Positions 53,491 through 61,923 of a DNA stretch of 64,000 bases are shown piece after piece; within the stretch, counting starts at the first letter, position 1; each line of letters begins with the position of its first letter. The notes beneath the pieces were generated by a model. That model saw only the letters and a program-made list of their open reading frames with translations, was not told the origin of the DNA and ran no database searches. This DNA comes from FEB-22 sp003105195 (GTDB taxonomy: Bacteria > Pseudomonadota > Alphaproteobacteria > Rhizobiales > Xanthobacteraceae). The DNA lies in the NCBI GenBank assembly GCA_027493405.1, contig JAOSKV010000001.1:1-64000 (forward strand). The letters run 5' to 3'. The position numbers were made by a program, and so were the translations under genes.

Positions 53491-53978
53491 ATGGCTTGCC
53501 GCCGGCCGCCGCGCAGAATGCGCCCTCGCCGGCCGCATTGCAGGCGGCGCGCACACTGACGGACCTTATGGCCGACAGCATCGTCGCGCCCATGACCCAG
53601 GGCATGACCGAGCAGATGTGGCCGACGCTGGAAGCGGCGCTGCGCCAGCAGAATCCGAATGTGGAGGCGAAGGAGCTGGCGGATCTGCGTCGTGAACTGG
53701 AGGATCAGCAGCGCGCGGCGATGCGCGAGAGCATCGGCGACATCGCCGCGATCTACGCGCGTCACTTCACCGTCGACGAATTGCAGGCGCTGGCCGCCTT
53801 CTATCGCACGCCGGCCGGCACCAAGTTGCTGCGGCTGATGCCGACCGTCAGCGTCGAGCTGATGGCGGCGATGGGGCCGCGCATGCAGGCGCTGCAGGCC
53901 AAGGTTGATGCAGCGGTTGCCAAGGTTGCAAAGCTTCCGCCGACGCAGCCGGGCACGCCCGCCGTCGGCGCGAAATAG
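53433..53978 (+). CDS. Secreted DUF2059 family protein
   Basis: A 181-residue protein starting at GTG, with a signal peptide identical in its first 16 residues after the start to that of the PAN protein gene. The DUF2059 core reads IAAIYARHFTVDELQALAAF then YRTPAGTKLLRLMPTVSVEL (about 105-145). The family is periplasmic and of unknown role. It does not carry the TPR tail; it sits directly after tail 4, and the next gene starts 37 bp downstream. Confidence 0.85.
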   Translation: MSIVRALAAVAVAAFAFVPHGLPPAAAQNAPSPAALQAARTLTDLMADSIVAPMTQGMTEQMWPTLEAALRQQNPNVEAKELADLRRELEDQQRAAMRESIGDIAAIYARHFTVDELQALAAFYRTPAGTKLLRLMPTVSVELMAAMGPRMQALQAKVDAAVAKVAKLPPTQPGTPAVGAK

Positions 53979-54014
53979 ACGTTCGCTGGCGCGGCCGGCG
54001 AGGGAGGCGACGAC

Positions 54015-56186
54015 ATGGGGCGCTTTGCAATGGCTCTGGCGACAGTTGCTGCCCTCGCATTCGGCGCGCCGGCGGAGGCGGCGGAGCAGGACGGTCGGCA
54101 GAACCAGCAGCAGGGACCGCCGCCGCCGAACCCGCCGATGGTGGACGGCGTCATCGGTGGCGGCATCGGGGGGCTCGGTGCGTCGCGCCATGTTCCCGGC
54201 GCCCAGAATGTGCCGGGCTTCCATGAATTGAGCCTGCCTCAGCCTGCCCGGCCGCCTGCTGCACCGCTGCCGGGGACGATGATTCCGCCGACCGAACCGC
54301 GCATTCTTGGCGACGCACCGCCGCCGCCCGCGGCGCCCGGAGAGCTTGGCACACCGATGCCGCGCGCCGTCTGGCCGCCGCCGGGCCAGCCGCGGCCTGG
54401 AGCGATGATCCCGCCGACCGAACCGCGTGTTCTCGGAACCACGCCGCCAATGCCCGCGGCGCCGCGCGGGCTCGGCTCGCCGATGCCGCGCTCGACCATC
54501 GTCGCGCCCGCTCCGCCCGCTACGCCGTCGATGATCGCCACGCCGCGCGGACAGATCGCCGGCGGCGCAGTGACCATGGTCATCGGGACGATGGGCGACC
54601 GCGTGCTCGCTGACCTGGGAGTCGGAGTAGGGGGTCGAGCGGGATTTCAAGGCCTCGTCGGCGCGGGTTGCACCATTCCGAACCTGAAGCTCGCCGGTAC
54701 GGCCATTCTTTCCAGCAAGGGAATTCAGACACTCCTGGGCGGGGCCAGTATCGGGGCCGGCGGCCTTCTCGTCTCGGCCGTTGTCAACGAACGGTATCCC
54801 ACGAACCAAGCGGAAGACATCCTCAAGCGAGCGGGGGGCATGGCCGTTGGCGTGTTTTTCATTTCCGGCACCGTGATGCTGATTGGCCCGCCGCTGGCGC
54901 TGAAGGCGATCGGAATTTCGGCGATGCAGACCGGCGGGCTTGCCGGGCTCGCCAGCCTTCTGGCCTCCGCGTACTCGAAACTGACAACCGAAGGAGGGAT
55001 CTCGTTCCGCTACGGGGAGCCGGGCGCGGCGTCCCCGCAGCCGGCGGGCTGTCCCACGGCGCCCCAGGCGCCTGCTGTCGCCTCCTGCGCCGACGGCAAG
55101 GCGCAGATCGAGGCGGCGCGGCGCGCCAACGACAAGGCGCGGCTCGTGAGCCTGATGGAGCAGGTGCCGGCCATCTGCGAGCGCGATACGCCGCCGCCCG
55201 TGACCGTCGTCAGCTCCTGCGCCGACGGCAAGGCGCAGATCGAGGCGGCGCGGCGCGCCAACGACAAGGCGCGGCTCGCGAGCCTGATGGAACGGGTGCC
55301 GGCCATCTGCGAGCGCGACACGCCGCCGCCCGTGACGGTCGTCAGCTCCTGTGCCGACGGCAAGGCGCAGCTCGAGGCGGCGCGGCGCGCCAACGACAAG
55401 GCGCGGGTCACCTCGCTGATCGACGCTGTCCCGGTTATCTGCGAACGTGAGACGCCGCCGCCGATCACCGTCACCTCCTGCGCCGACGGACGGGCGCAGA
55501 TCGAAAACGCCAGGCGCATGGGCAATCAGGTGCAGGTTGTGGCGCTGATGGAGAAGGTCCCCACGATCTGCGCGCGCGAGGAGCAGACTGCCAGCAGCAA
55601 CCGCGACGCCTACTGCGCGCGCACCCATGGGACCGGCTATTCGGCCGGCCATGTGCTCCCGGACGGCCGCTACTTCTGCAAGCCGAACAAGTCCGCAGCG
55701 GACGCCTGGTGCGTGCAGAAGAATTCCGCAGGCTACAGCGCGAGCGAGATCGACGATCGCGGCGGCGTCAAATGCGTCCCGAGCCAGCAGGTGGCCGACG
55801 CTTGGTGCAACCGCAACAACTCCGGTTCCGGATGGCGGGCCAGGATCAACGCCAACGGCGGCTTCGACTGCGCGATGAGCCCGGCGGGGGAGAGGTCGGC
55901 CGCAACGGCGGATTGCCGCAATCGCTACGGATCGCGGCTGGTCCGGGTGTTCAAGCGCGACGGCCGGTGGTACTGCGAGCACCGCCAGACCCCGGTTGCG
56001 CGCGGACGGCCGCAGCCTCGGCCGCAGCCCACCTACGACCCTGCGGCCGCTGCCGCGGCGGCCACCGCCATCATCAACATCATCCAGAGCACGCAAGGCG
56101 GCGGCAGGGGCGGCGGTGGCATGGTTCCGCAGTCGCGGTGCCACCGAAATCCCTATACCGGCCAGATTCATTGCGGCGCGAACTGA
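54015..56186 (+). CDS. Large secreted Pro-rich protein with tandem Cys repeats
   Basis: A 723-residue exported protein (signal peptide ending AEAAE). Residues about 30-175 are Pro-rich with repeated MIPPTEPRILG-type units. A hydrophobic Gly-rich part (about 180-330, AGGMAVGVFFISGTVMLIGP) may insert in a membrane. Four tandem ~44-residue repeats (about 357-530) follow: SCADGKAQIEAARRANDKAR, LASLMERVPAICERDTPPP; each has two Cys. Then three Cys-pair modules (DAYCARTHGTGYSAGHVLPD, DAWCVQKNSAGYSASEIDDR, DAWCNRNNSGSGWRARINAN) and a C-terminal Ala/Gly tail. No family recognised; a surface or envelope role is inferred. Confidence 0.8.
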   Translation: MGRFAMALATVAALAFGAPAEAAEQDGRQNQQQGPPPPNPPMVDGVIGGGIGGLGASRHVPGAQNVPGFHELSLPQPARPPAAPLPGTMIPPTEPRILGDAPPPPAAPGELGTPMPRAVWPPPGQPRPGAMIPPTEPRVLGTTPPMPAAPRGLGSPMPRSTIVAPAPPATPSMIATPRGQIAGGAVTMVIGTMGDRVLADLGVGVGGRAGFQGLVGAGCTIPNLKLAGTAILSSKGIQTLLGGASIGAGGLLVSAVVNERYPTNQAEDILKRAGGMAVGVFFISGTVMLIGPPLALKAIGISAMQTGGLAGLASLLASAYSKLTTEGGISFRYGEPGAASPQPAGCPTAPQAPAVASCADGKAQIEAARRANDKARLVSLMEQVPAICERDTPPPVTVVSSCADGKAQIEAARRANDKARLASLMERVPAICERDTPPPVTVVSSCADGKAQLEAARRANDKARVTSLIDAVPVICERETPPPITVTSCADGRAQIENARRMGNQVQVVALMEKVPTICAREEQTASSNRDAYCARTHGTGYSAGHVLPDGRYFCKPNKSAADAWCVQKNSAGYSASEIDDRGGVKCVPSQQVADAWCNRNNSGSGWRARINANGGFDCAMSPAGERSAATADCRNRYGSRLVRVFKRDGRWYCEHRQTPVARGRPQPRPQPTYDPAAAAAAATAIINIIQSTQGGGRGGGGMVPQSRCHRNPYTGQIHCGAN
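55083..55604 (+). repeat. Tandem 132-bp coding repeats
   Basis: Four in-frame units starting at 55083, 55215, 55347 and 55476, each beginning TCCTGCGCCGACGGC or close. Units 1 to 3 are nearly identical; unit 4 is diverged and three bases shorter (129 bp spacing). They encode the SCADGKAQ repeats. Confidence 0.9.
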
Positions 56187-56409
56187 GCGGACCGCACTGG
56201 AAAAAAGTGCAGCGGGCCGGTCCAAGGAGGGGGAGCGGTTCAAAGGGATGCCGTCTCAAGCCATACGTGATCCGAAGCAACGGGGCAGATCACGGTTCGC
56301 CAAGATTCTGCTTCGCATTGCTTCATTGCAGGACTCGAGGCCATATTTGGACAGTTCGTGGCGGGTCATCCTGCAAGCAACGTCAAGTGAACAGCGGCGT
56401 AGGGGGAGA

Positions 56410-57864
56410 ATGGCCATGACCTCAACGGCGAGATTTGCGCTAGCGGCGGCGGCTGGCATCGCGTTCGCGACCGGGGCGGGGTTCGCCGCCAACCCACAAT
56501 CCGGACGAACTCCGCCGACATCGACTGAGCTGATCAAATATCTCAATGCGTTTGGCGACGTGCTCGAGCGAATTCGGCGCGACGCGGTCGACGTGCCGGA
56601 CGACCGCAAGCTGATCGAAGCGGCGATCAAGGGTATGCTGGAGACGTTGCACTGGAACAACAGCTACTACAGCGCGGATGATTTCAGGCGCCAGCAGGAA
56701 GCGCAGCGCGGCGCATTTGGCGGCCTTGGGGTCGAGCTCAGGCAGAAGAACGGCCTCGTCGAGGTCGTCACTCCACTCGACGGCTCGCCCGGTGCGCGCG
56801 CCGGCCTGCAGGTCGGCGACGTCATCACACATGTGAACGACAAGCCACTGAAAGGGCTGTCGCTACCGCAGGCCGTGGCCGAAGTGCGGGGGCCGGTGGG
56901 CAGCCGGGCGAAGCTGAAAGTCGTCCGCCCCAGCCGGTCCGAGCCGCTCGAAATCGAGATTGTGCGCGAGACGATCAAGATCCAACCGGTGCGGACCCGC
57001 GCCGACGACGACGTGGGTTATATCCGGATTTCGACGTTCAACGAGCAGACGCTGGCACTGCTGCGCACGGGCGCGAGGGAGCTGACCGAAAAGATCGGCC
57101 GCGACCGTGTCAAGGGCTTCATTCTCGATCTCCGCAATTGCCCAGGCGGGCTGCTCAACGTCGCCATCGCCACGGCCGATGAGTTTCTCGACAAGGGCGA
57201 GATCGTGTCCGAGCGCGGACGCAATCCCGACAGCGTCAAGCGGCACAAAGCCCAGCCTGGCGACATGAGCGGCGGCAAGCCGCTGGTGGTTCTGATCAAT
57301 GGCGGTACGGCTGGGGGCGCGGAGATCGTGGTCGGCGCGCTGCGCGACCATCGCCGGGCCGCCGTCGTCGGCACGAGATCCTCCGGAATTCTCGCAGCGG
57401 CAACGATTATTCCGATCAAGGAACTGGCCGGAGCGATTCGGCTGACGACCGCCCGCTACGCCACGCCGGCCGGCCGCTTCATTGACGGACAGGGTATCGA
57501 ACCCGATCACGTCGTCGCGCCGTCGGACCAGCCTGACGCAGCACAACCGGCCGGATTGCCGGCGAGCCCGCCATCTTACGTTCCGACCGACGCGACCATG
57601 GACAAGCAGCTTCAGTTCGCGCTGGAGCTGCTGCGGCGGGGCTCCACTCCATCCGACGACGACCTGAAGGCGCTTGCGGAGCTCGATGAGGCGATCCAAC
57701 GCGACGCCGCGGCCGCTTCGTCCTATCGCAGCCGCGCGGTTCTCTACGAGAAGATGGGACGCAGGGCGGATGCGATTGCGGACTATCGCAAGGCGTTGCT
57801 GCTGGAGCCGTCCGACCGGGCGGCCGCCGAAGGCCTGCAGCGCCTGGACGCCAAGCCGTTCTGA
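56410..57864 (+). CDS. S41/CtpA-like protease homologue without catalytic dyad, with TPR tail
   Basis: A 484-residue exported protein (signal peptide ending FATGAGFA). It has the CtpA N-terminal helix region (AAIKGMLETLHWNNSYYSAD), a PDZ domain (GLGVELRQKNGLVEVVTPLD, about 103-185) and the S41 fold (VKGFILDLRNCPGGLLNVAI, ARYATPAGRFIDGQGIEPDH). The catalytic region reads INGGTAGGAEIVVGAL where active enzymes have GSASASEIVAGAL, so the nucleophile Ser is Gly; the Lys of SFGKG/TFGKG is also gone (RSSGIL). A binding rather than cleaving role is likely. The C-terminus is tail 5 (ELDEAIQRDAAAASSYRSRA ... LLLEPSDRAAAEGLQRLDAK). Confidence 0.87.
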   Translation: MAMTSTARFALAAAAGIAFATGAGFAANPQSGRTPPTSTELIKYLNAFGDVLERIRRDAVDVPDDRKLIEAAIKGMLETLHWNNSYYSADDFRRQQEAQRGAFGGLGVELRQKNGLVEVVTPLDGSPGARAGLQVGDVITHVNDKPLKGLSLPQAVAEVRGPVGSRAKLKVVRPSRSEPLEIEIVRETIKIQPVRTRADDDVGYIRISTFNEQTLALLRTGARELTEKIGRDRVKGFILDLRNCPGGLLNVAIATADEFLDKGEIVSERGRNPDSVKRHKAQPGDMSGGKPLVVLINGGTAGGAEIVVGALRDHRRAAVVGTRSSGILAAATIIPIKELAGAIRLTTARYATPAGRFIDGQGIEPDHVVAPSDQPDAAQPAGLPASPPSYVPTDATMDKQLQFALELLRRGSTPSDDDLKALAELDEAIQRDAAAASSYRSRAVLYEKMGRRADAIADYRKALLLEPSDRAAAEGLQRLDAKPF

Positions 57865-58174
57865 CCGATGCCGGCTGGCCCGCGACGGCTGCGTCTCCGT
57901 CACCCGGGAGTGTAACAGGCACCGGCGGTACAGGCTCTCCGCGTTACGGAATGTTTGGTAACGGGGGAGTTTGACCACACGAGCGAGACATGCAGCGGGC
58001 GGGACATTCGTGCATCGGCGCATTGCTGCGTGCACGAAGCAATGCCGAAGTCAGGGCATCGCTCGACCGACTCGCGGCCGCGGTCGGGCTTGTCAGCGAT
58101 GCGGCCGAACGGCCATAAGTCCTCCCATGCCGCGCGACCCACGCACGACCCGAGAGGCCCGAACGAGGTTCCCG
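57865..58174. other. Upstream region of the CoA-transferase gene
   Basis: A 310-bp gap. It holds the interrupted palindrome at 58020-58045 and no gene. A less GC-rich patch at 57935-57975 (ACGGAATGTTTGGTAACGG) may hold a promoter. Confidence 0.4.
58020..58045. promoter_or_regulatory. Interrupted 26-bp palindrome
   Basis: GCATTGCT, G, CGTGCACG, A, AGCAATGC: arms of 8 bp plus a palindromic centre, with one mismatched pair. It lies 130 bp upstream of the CoA transferase. Either a regulator site or a hairpin in the leader; no nearby regulator gene was found for it. Confidence 0.4.
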
Positions 58175-59344
58175 ATGTCCGAGGCCCGGCCGCTGCCCCT
58201 GACGGGCATTACCGTGGTGTCGCTCGAGCAGGCGATCGCGGTCCCGCTCGCGACCCGGCACCTCGCCGACTGGGGCGCCCGGGTGATCAAGATCGAGCGC
58301 CCCGGCACCGGCGACTTCTGCCGCGACTACGACAAGGTCCTCAACGGCATGTCGAGCCAGTTCGTCTGGACCAACCGGTCGAAGGAGAGCCTGGCGATCG
58401 ACATCAAGAGCCCGCAGGGCCGCCGCGTGCTCGACGCGCTCCTGCCGCGCGCCGACGTGTTCGTGCAGAACCTCGCCCCCGGCGCCGCCGCGCGCGTCGG
58501 CCTCGACGCCGCGGGCCTGGTGAAGCGCTACCCGCGGCTGATCGCCTGCGACGTGTCGGGCTACGGCGCCACGGGCCCCTACAGCCGCAAGAAGGCCTAC
58601 GATCTGCTGGTGCAATGCGAGACCGGCGTGCTCGCGATCAACGGCACCGAGAGCGAGATGGCGAAGTCCGGTCTCTCGATCGTCGACATCGCGACCGGCA
58701 TGTACGTGCTCAACGGCGTGCTGATGGCGCTGTTCGAGCGTTCGCGCAGCGGGGAGGGGCGCGCCTTCGAGGTCTCGCTGTTCGACGCCATCACGGACTG
58801 GATGGCCTATCCGGCGCTCTACACCGAAGGGGCGGGCAAGTCGCCGCCGCGCACCGGCACCCGGCACGCGACCATCGCGCCCTACGGGCCGTTCCGCGCC
58901 GGCGACGGCAAGGAGGTCTTCCTCGCCGTGCAGAACGAGCGCGAATGGGCGGCGCTGTGCCGTGAAGTGCTCGGCGACGCCGGCCTCGCGGGCGACCCGC
59001 GCTTCGATTCCAACCCGCGCCGCATGGCCAACCGCGACGCCCTGCAGGCGATCGTCGAGGCGCGGTTCGCGAAGCTGACCAGCGCGCAGGTCCTCGAACG
59101 GCTCGACGCCGCCGGCATCGCCAATGCGCATCTCAATTCGGTGCACGACTTCCTCGCCCACGAGCAGCTCCACGCGCGCGGCCGCGTCGCCAAGGTCGGC
59201 TCGCCGTTCGGCCCGCTCACCAGCTACCTGCCGGCGATCACGATCCCCGGCCTCGACCCCGTGATGGGTCCGGTGCCGGCGGTCGGCGAGCACACGGCCG
59301 CGATCCTGGAGGAGCTCGGATTGACGGAGCCCGCCGAGGCATGA
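58175..59344 (+). CDS. CaiB/BaiF family (class III) CoA transferase
   Basis: A 389-residue class III CoA transferase, moving CoA between carboxylic acids such as formyl, oxalyl or succinyl groups. It begins with the family segment LPLTGITVVSLEQAIAVPLA, then TRHLADWGARVIKIERPGTG with DFCRDYD, VWTNRSKESLAIDIKSPQGR and the region RADVFVQNLAPGAAARVGLD carrying the conserved core; the catalytic Asp is likely in SYGATGPY-following KKAYDLLVQCETG. The substrate is unknown. Its stop overlaps the ATG of the collapsed MFS gene. Confidence 0.92.
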   Translation: MSEARPLPLTGITVVSLEQAIAVPLATRHLADWGARVIKIERPGTGDFCRDYDKVLNGMSSQFVWTNRSKESLAIDIKSPQGRRVLDALLPRADVFVQNLAPGAAARVGLDAAGLVKRYPRLIACDVSGYGATGPYSRKKAYDLLVQCETGVLAINGTESEMAKSGLSIVDIATGMYVLNGVLMALFERSRSGEGRAFEVSLFDAITDWMAYPALYTEGAGKSPPRTGTRHATIAPYGPFRAGDGKEVFLAVQNEREWAALCREVLGDAGLAGDPRFDSNPRRMANRDALQAIVEARFAKLTSAQVLERLDAAGIANAHLNSVHDFLAHEQLHARGRVAKVGSPFGPLTSYLPAITIPGLDPVMGPVPAVGEHTAAILEELGLTEPAEA

Positions 59345-59761
59345 TCGGCGGTCTTCTCGCGGCGACGCCACCGGCGGCGGCCGGCCGTCGCCGCACGCTC
59401 GCGACGGCATCGGCCGCCCATGCGCTGCACGACGGCTACACCGACCTGATCTACGTGCTGCTGCCGTGCCTGGTCGTGCTGCCGCTCCTCGGCGGATGCT
59501 CAACGGCACCACCTCGGTGCTCACGGCACCGTGCCCGAGCTCGCGCCGGCGCATCGCACCGAGCGCGCCTTCGCGCTGTTCTACACCGGCACGATCGGCT
59601 CCGGCGCGGTCTCGCCGGTGCTCTACGGGCTCCTCGGCGACCTCGCCGGCATCACGGTCGCGACGCTCGCGACGGCCATCGCGGCGCTCGCCACCGTCCC
59701 GCTCGCCTTCGCGCTGGCGCCGCGCGTCGCTGCCGGCTCCCGGCCGGGCTCGGGCGCCTGA
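59341..59761 (+). pseudogene. MFS transporter gene with internal deletion
   Basis: The start MIGGLLAATPPAAAGRRRTL then HALHDGYTDLIYVLLP is the first helix of a fosmidomycin-resistance-like MFS protein. Within about 50 residues another frame continues MLNGTTSVL and VPELAPAHRTERAFALFYTG then TIGSGAVSPVLYGLLGDLAG, the final two helices of the same family. Roughly 270 residues between are missing, and one or two frame changes lie near 59500. The start overlaps the CoA transferase stop (ATGA). Real deletion or assembly collapse. Confidence 0.7.
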
Positions 59762-59886
59762 CGCCGCGCGGGAACATTCCCGCCCCGGCCGATTTGTGAA
59801 GTGGCACTGCGTGCAACCTGGAGGATACTGGCCCGGCGGACGGCCCGCCGATGTCCGGACCGTCCGAAACCCAAGGGAGTCCGGCC

Positions 59887-60474
59887 ATGGCCAGCGAAGC
59901 CTCGATATCGCCACCGGCGCCGTCCGCGCTCACCCGCGCGCTCTGCGACAATTGGTGGCTCTTTCTCCTGCGCGGCATCGCGGCCATCGCGGTCGGCGTC
60001 CTGGCTTTCGCCTGGCCGGGCGTCACGCTGGTGACCCTGGTCCTGTTCTACGGCGCCTTCGCGCTGGTCGACGGCGTGTTCGCGCTGATCGCGGCGGTGC
60101 GCGGGCAGGCCACTCTGGTGCCGCGCTGGTGGCTCGCGGTGGTCGGCCTGCTCGGCATCGGGGTCGGCATCGGCACCTTCGTCTTTCCCGGGGTCACGGC
60201 GCTGGTGCTGGTGCTGTTCATCGCGGCCTGGGCGATCGTCACCGGCATCTTCCAGATCATCGGCGCGATCCAGCTGCGCCGGGAGATCGACAACGAATGG
60301 TGGCTGGTGCTCAACGGCTTCGTCTCGGTGCTGTTCGGCGTCGCCGTGTTCGTGATGCCGGGCGCCGGCGCGCTCGCCCTGGTCTGGGTGTTCGGCTTCT
60401 TCGCGCTGCTCTACGGCCTCCTGATGATCGCCTTCGCGATCCGCCTGCGCCGGCACGGGACGCGGGCCGGCTGA
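59887..60474 (+). CDS. HdeD family membrane protein
   Basis: A 195-residue inner-membrane protein with six helices in three pairs: WWLFLLRGIAAIAVGVLAFA, LVTLVLFYGAFALVDGVFAL, WWLAVVGLLGIGVGIGTFVF and others. The repeated RW/NEWWLVLNG-type turns are typical of HdeD (DUF308) proteins, named for acid resistance in E. coli. Function elsewhere is unknown. The start at 59887 follows AAGGGAG; an ATG at 59851 is also open. Confidence 0.9.
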   Translation: MASEASISPPAPSALTRALCDNWWLFLLRGIAAIAVGVLAFAWPGVTLVTLVLFYGAFALVDGVFALIAAVRGQATLVPRWWLAVVGLLGIGVGIGTFVFPGVTALVLVLFIAAWAIVTGIFQIIGAIQLRREIDNEWWLVLNGFVSVLFGVAVFVMPGAGALALVWVFGFFALLYGLLMIAFAIRLRRHGTRAG

Positions 60475-60519
60475 GCGAACCGGTATCCACTTCGCCGGTT
60501 CTTGCGCTAGAAGCGCGCC

Positions 60520-60861
60520 ATGATCGACGACGCGCGCGAGCGGATTGCGGAGCTGGAGCTCCGCATCGAGGAGCTGGCCGAAGCCGCCGAGCGGTGCCGC
60601 AAGATCATGCTGGTCGCGCGGCTCGTGATCGCGCTCGGCGCGGCGGTGCTGCTCGCGATCATGGTGGGGCTGGTGCGCTTCGACCCGGCCGCCATGGTCG
60701 GCGGCATCGCGGCGGTGCTCGGCGGCATCGTGGCCTTCGGGTCGAACAAGAGCACGCGCGACGGGACCATGGCCGCGATCGCATCGGCCGAGGCGCTGCG
60801 CAGCGAGCTGATCGGCCGGATCGACCTGCGCGCGGTCGAGAGCCTGCCTTCCGTCTCGTGA
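60520..60861 (+). CDS. Small coiled-coil membrane protein
   Basis: A 113-residue protein. Residues 2-28 form a charged coiled coil (ARERIAELELRIEELAEAAE), followed by two hydrophobic segments (about 31-50 and 57-73) and a short C-terminal helix. No family was recognised. It follows the HdeD-like gene by 45 bp and may be co-transcribed. Confidence 0.7.
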   Translation: MIDDARERIAELELRIEELAEAAERCRKIMLVARLVIALGAAVLLAIMVGLVRFDPAAMVGGIAAVLGGIVAFGSNKSTRDGTMAAIASAEALRSELIGRIDLRAVESLPSVS

Positions 60862-60865
60862 CGAC

Positions 60866-61369
60866 TCACGCCCGCAGCAGCGCCGGCAGGTCGAGCGGCC
60901 GGGTCTGCATCGCGAGCGCGCCGTCCGCGTCGCGCGGCCATTCGGCCTCGGGCCGGTCCCGGTAGAGCTCGATGCCGTTGCCGTCCGGGTCGCGCAGGTA
61001 GAGCGCCTCGCTGACCCCGTGGTCGCTCGCCCCGTCGAGCGGGACACCGGCGGCCGTGAGCCGCCGCAGCGCATCGGCGAGGTCGGCGCGGCTCGGGTAG
61101 AGGATCGCCACGTGAAAGAGTCCGGTGCTGCCGCGCGGAGGGGGAGAGCCGCCGCGGCTCTCCCAGGTGTTGAGGCCGATATGGTGGTGATAGCCGCCGG
61201 CCGAGACGAACGCCGCTTCCCGGCCGTAGCGTTGCGTCAGCGTGAAGCCGAGCACGCCGCAGTAGAAGGCGAGGGCACGCTCGAGATCGGCCACCTTGAG
61301 ATGGACGTGGCCGATCCGGGTGCCGGCCGCGACGGGCGCGGCACGGCTCTGGGTTTCGGAGGTCGACAT
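60866..61369 (-). CDS. VOC family glyoxalase/dioxygenase-like protein
   Basis: A 167-residue vicinal-oxygen-chelate protein. It has TRIGHVHLKVADLERALAFY (first metal His), YHHHIGLNTWES (second His) and LRDPDGNGIELYRDRPEAEW (metal Glu), with the layout of catechol 2,3-dioxygenase (CatE-like) half-domains. Likely an extradiol dioxygenase or related enzyme. The start at 61369 has AGGAGAG upstream. It lies 10 bp after the DoxX gene in one operon. Confidence 0.9.
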   Translation of the reverse strand: MSTSETQSRAAPVAAGTRIGHVHLKVADLERALAFYCGVLGFTLTQRYGREAAFVSAGGYHHHIGLNTWESRGGSPPPRGSTGLFHVAILYPSRADLADALRRLTAAGVPLDGASDHGVSEALYLRDPDGNGIELYRDRPEAEWPRDADGALAMQTRPLDLPALLRA

Positions 61370-61379
61370 GGATCTCTCC

Positions 61380-61808
61380 TCACTGCGCGGGCGCGAGCCG
61401 CGCCGGCGCGAAGGGAAGGCGGCGCAGCGCATAGGCGCCGTCGCCGATGAGGGCCTGGACGACGAGCATCACGGTCCAGAACACGGGGAATTCCCAGCCG
61501 CCGCCATTGGCGCTGAACAGCCAGCCGGCGCCGATATGCTGCAGGGTGGCGCCGATCATGATCGGCAGGAGTAGCAGTGCCATCAGCCGCGTCCGGTAGC
61601 CGAGGATCAGAGCCAGCCCGCCGCCGATCTCGCCGAGGATCACCAGGTAGGCGAAGACGCCCGGATAGCCGATGCTCTGGAAGAACGAGACGGTGCCGGG
61701 AATCGTGAAGGTGAAGACCTTGAGCAAGAGGCCGTGCGCCAGGAACAGCACGCCCAGGCTGACGCGCAGCACGAGGGCCGCATAGGGAGCCGTGCGGTTA
61801 TCGATCAT
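61380..61808 (-). CDS. DoxX family membrane protein
   Basis: A 142-residue protein with four hydrophobic helices. It has LRVSLGVLFLAHGLLLKVFT near the N-terminus and YLVILGEIGGGLALILGYRT, the typical DoxX_like signature (Glu in the second helix). DoxX proteins are linked to redox or quinone chemistry. First gene of the pair with the VOC enzyme; divergent from LysR. The start MIDNRT at 61808 has better ribosome spacing than MPPMID at 61817. Confidence 0.9.
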   Translation of the reverse strand: MIDNRTAPYAALVLRVSLGVLFLAHGLLLKVFTFTIPGTVSFFQSIGYPGVFAYLVILGEIGGGLALILGYRTRLMALLLLPIMIGATLQHIGAGWLFSANGGGWEFPVFWTVMLVVQALIGDGAYALRRLPFAPARLAPAQ

Positions 61809-61897
61809 TGGGGGCATCTCCAGGATGGGATTGTTGCGATGGCATGAAGATGCGCTTCGCCCCATGATTTGATAATACACAGAAATTGGATTATATT

Positions 61898-61914
61898 TCA
61901 CACCATTGGTGTGA
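61898..61914. promoter_or_regulatory. LysR operator candidate
   Basis: TCACACCA-T-TGGTGTGA, a perfect 8-1-8 palindrome located 9 bp before the LysR start, with AT-rich flanks. It is well placed to control both LysR and the divergent DoxX-VOC operon. Confidence 0.65.
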
Positions 61915-61923
61915 GATGGTCCC

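Noticed and set aside
55083..55604. Regularly spaced 132-bp repeats considered as a CRISPR or integron-like array
   Set aside because: Whole units are nearly identical, coding and in frame; there are no spacers.
53451..56243. A 930-codon minus-strand frame opposite the secreted repeat proteins
   Set aside because: Repeats in it mirror the plus-strand coding repeats; the plus strand has signal peptides and ribosome sites.
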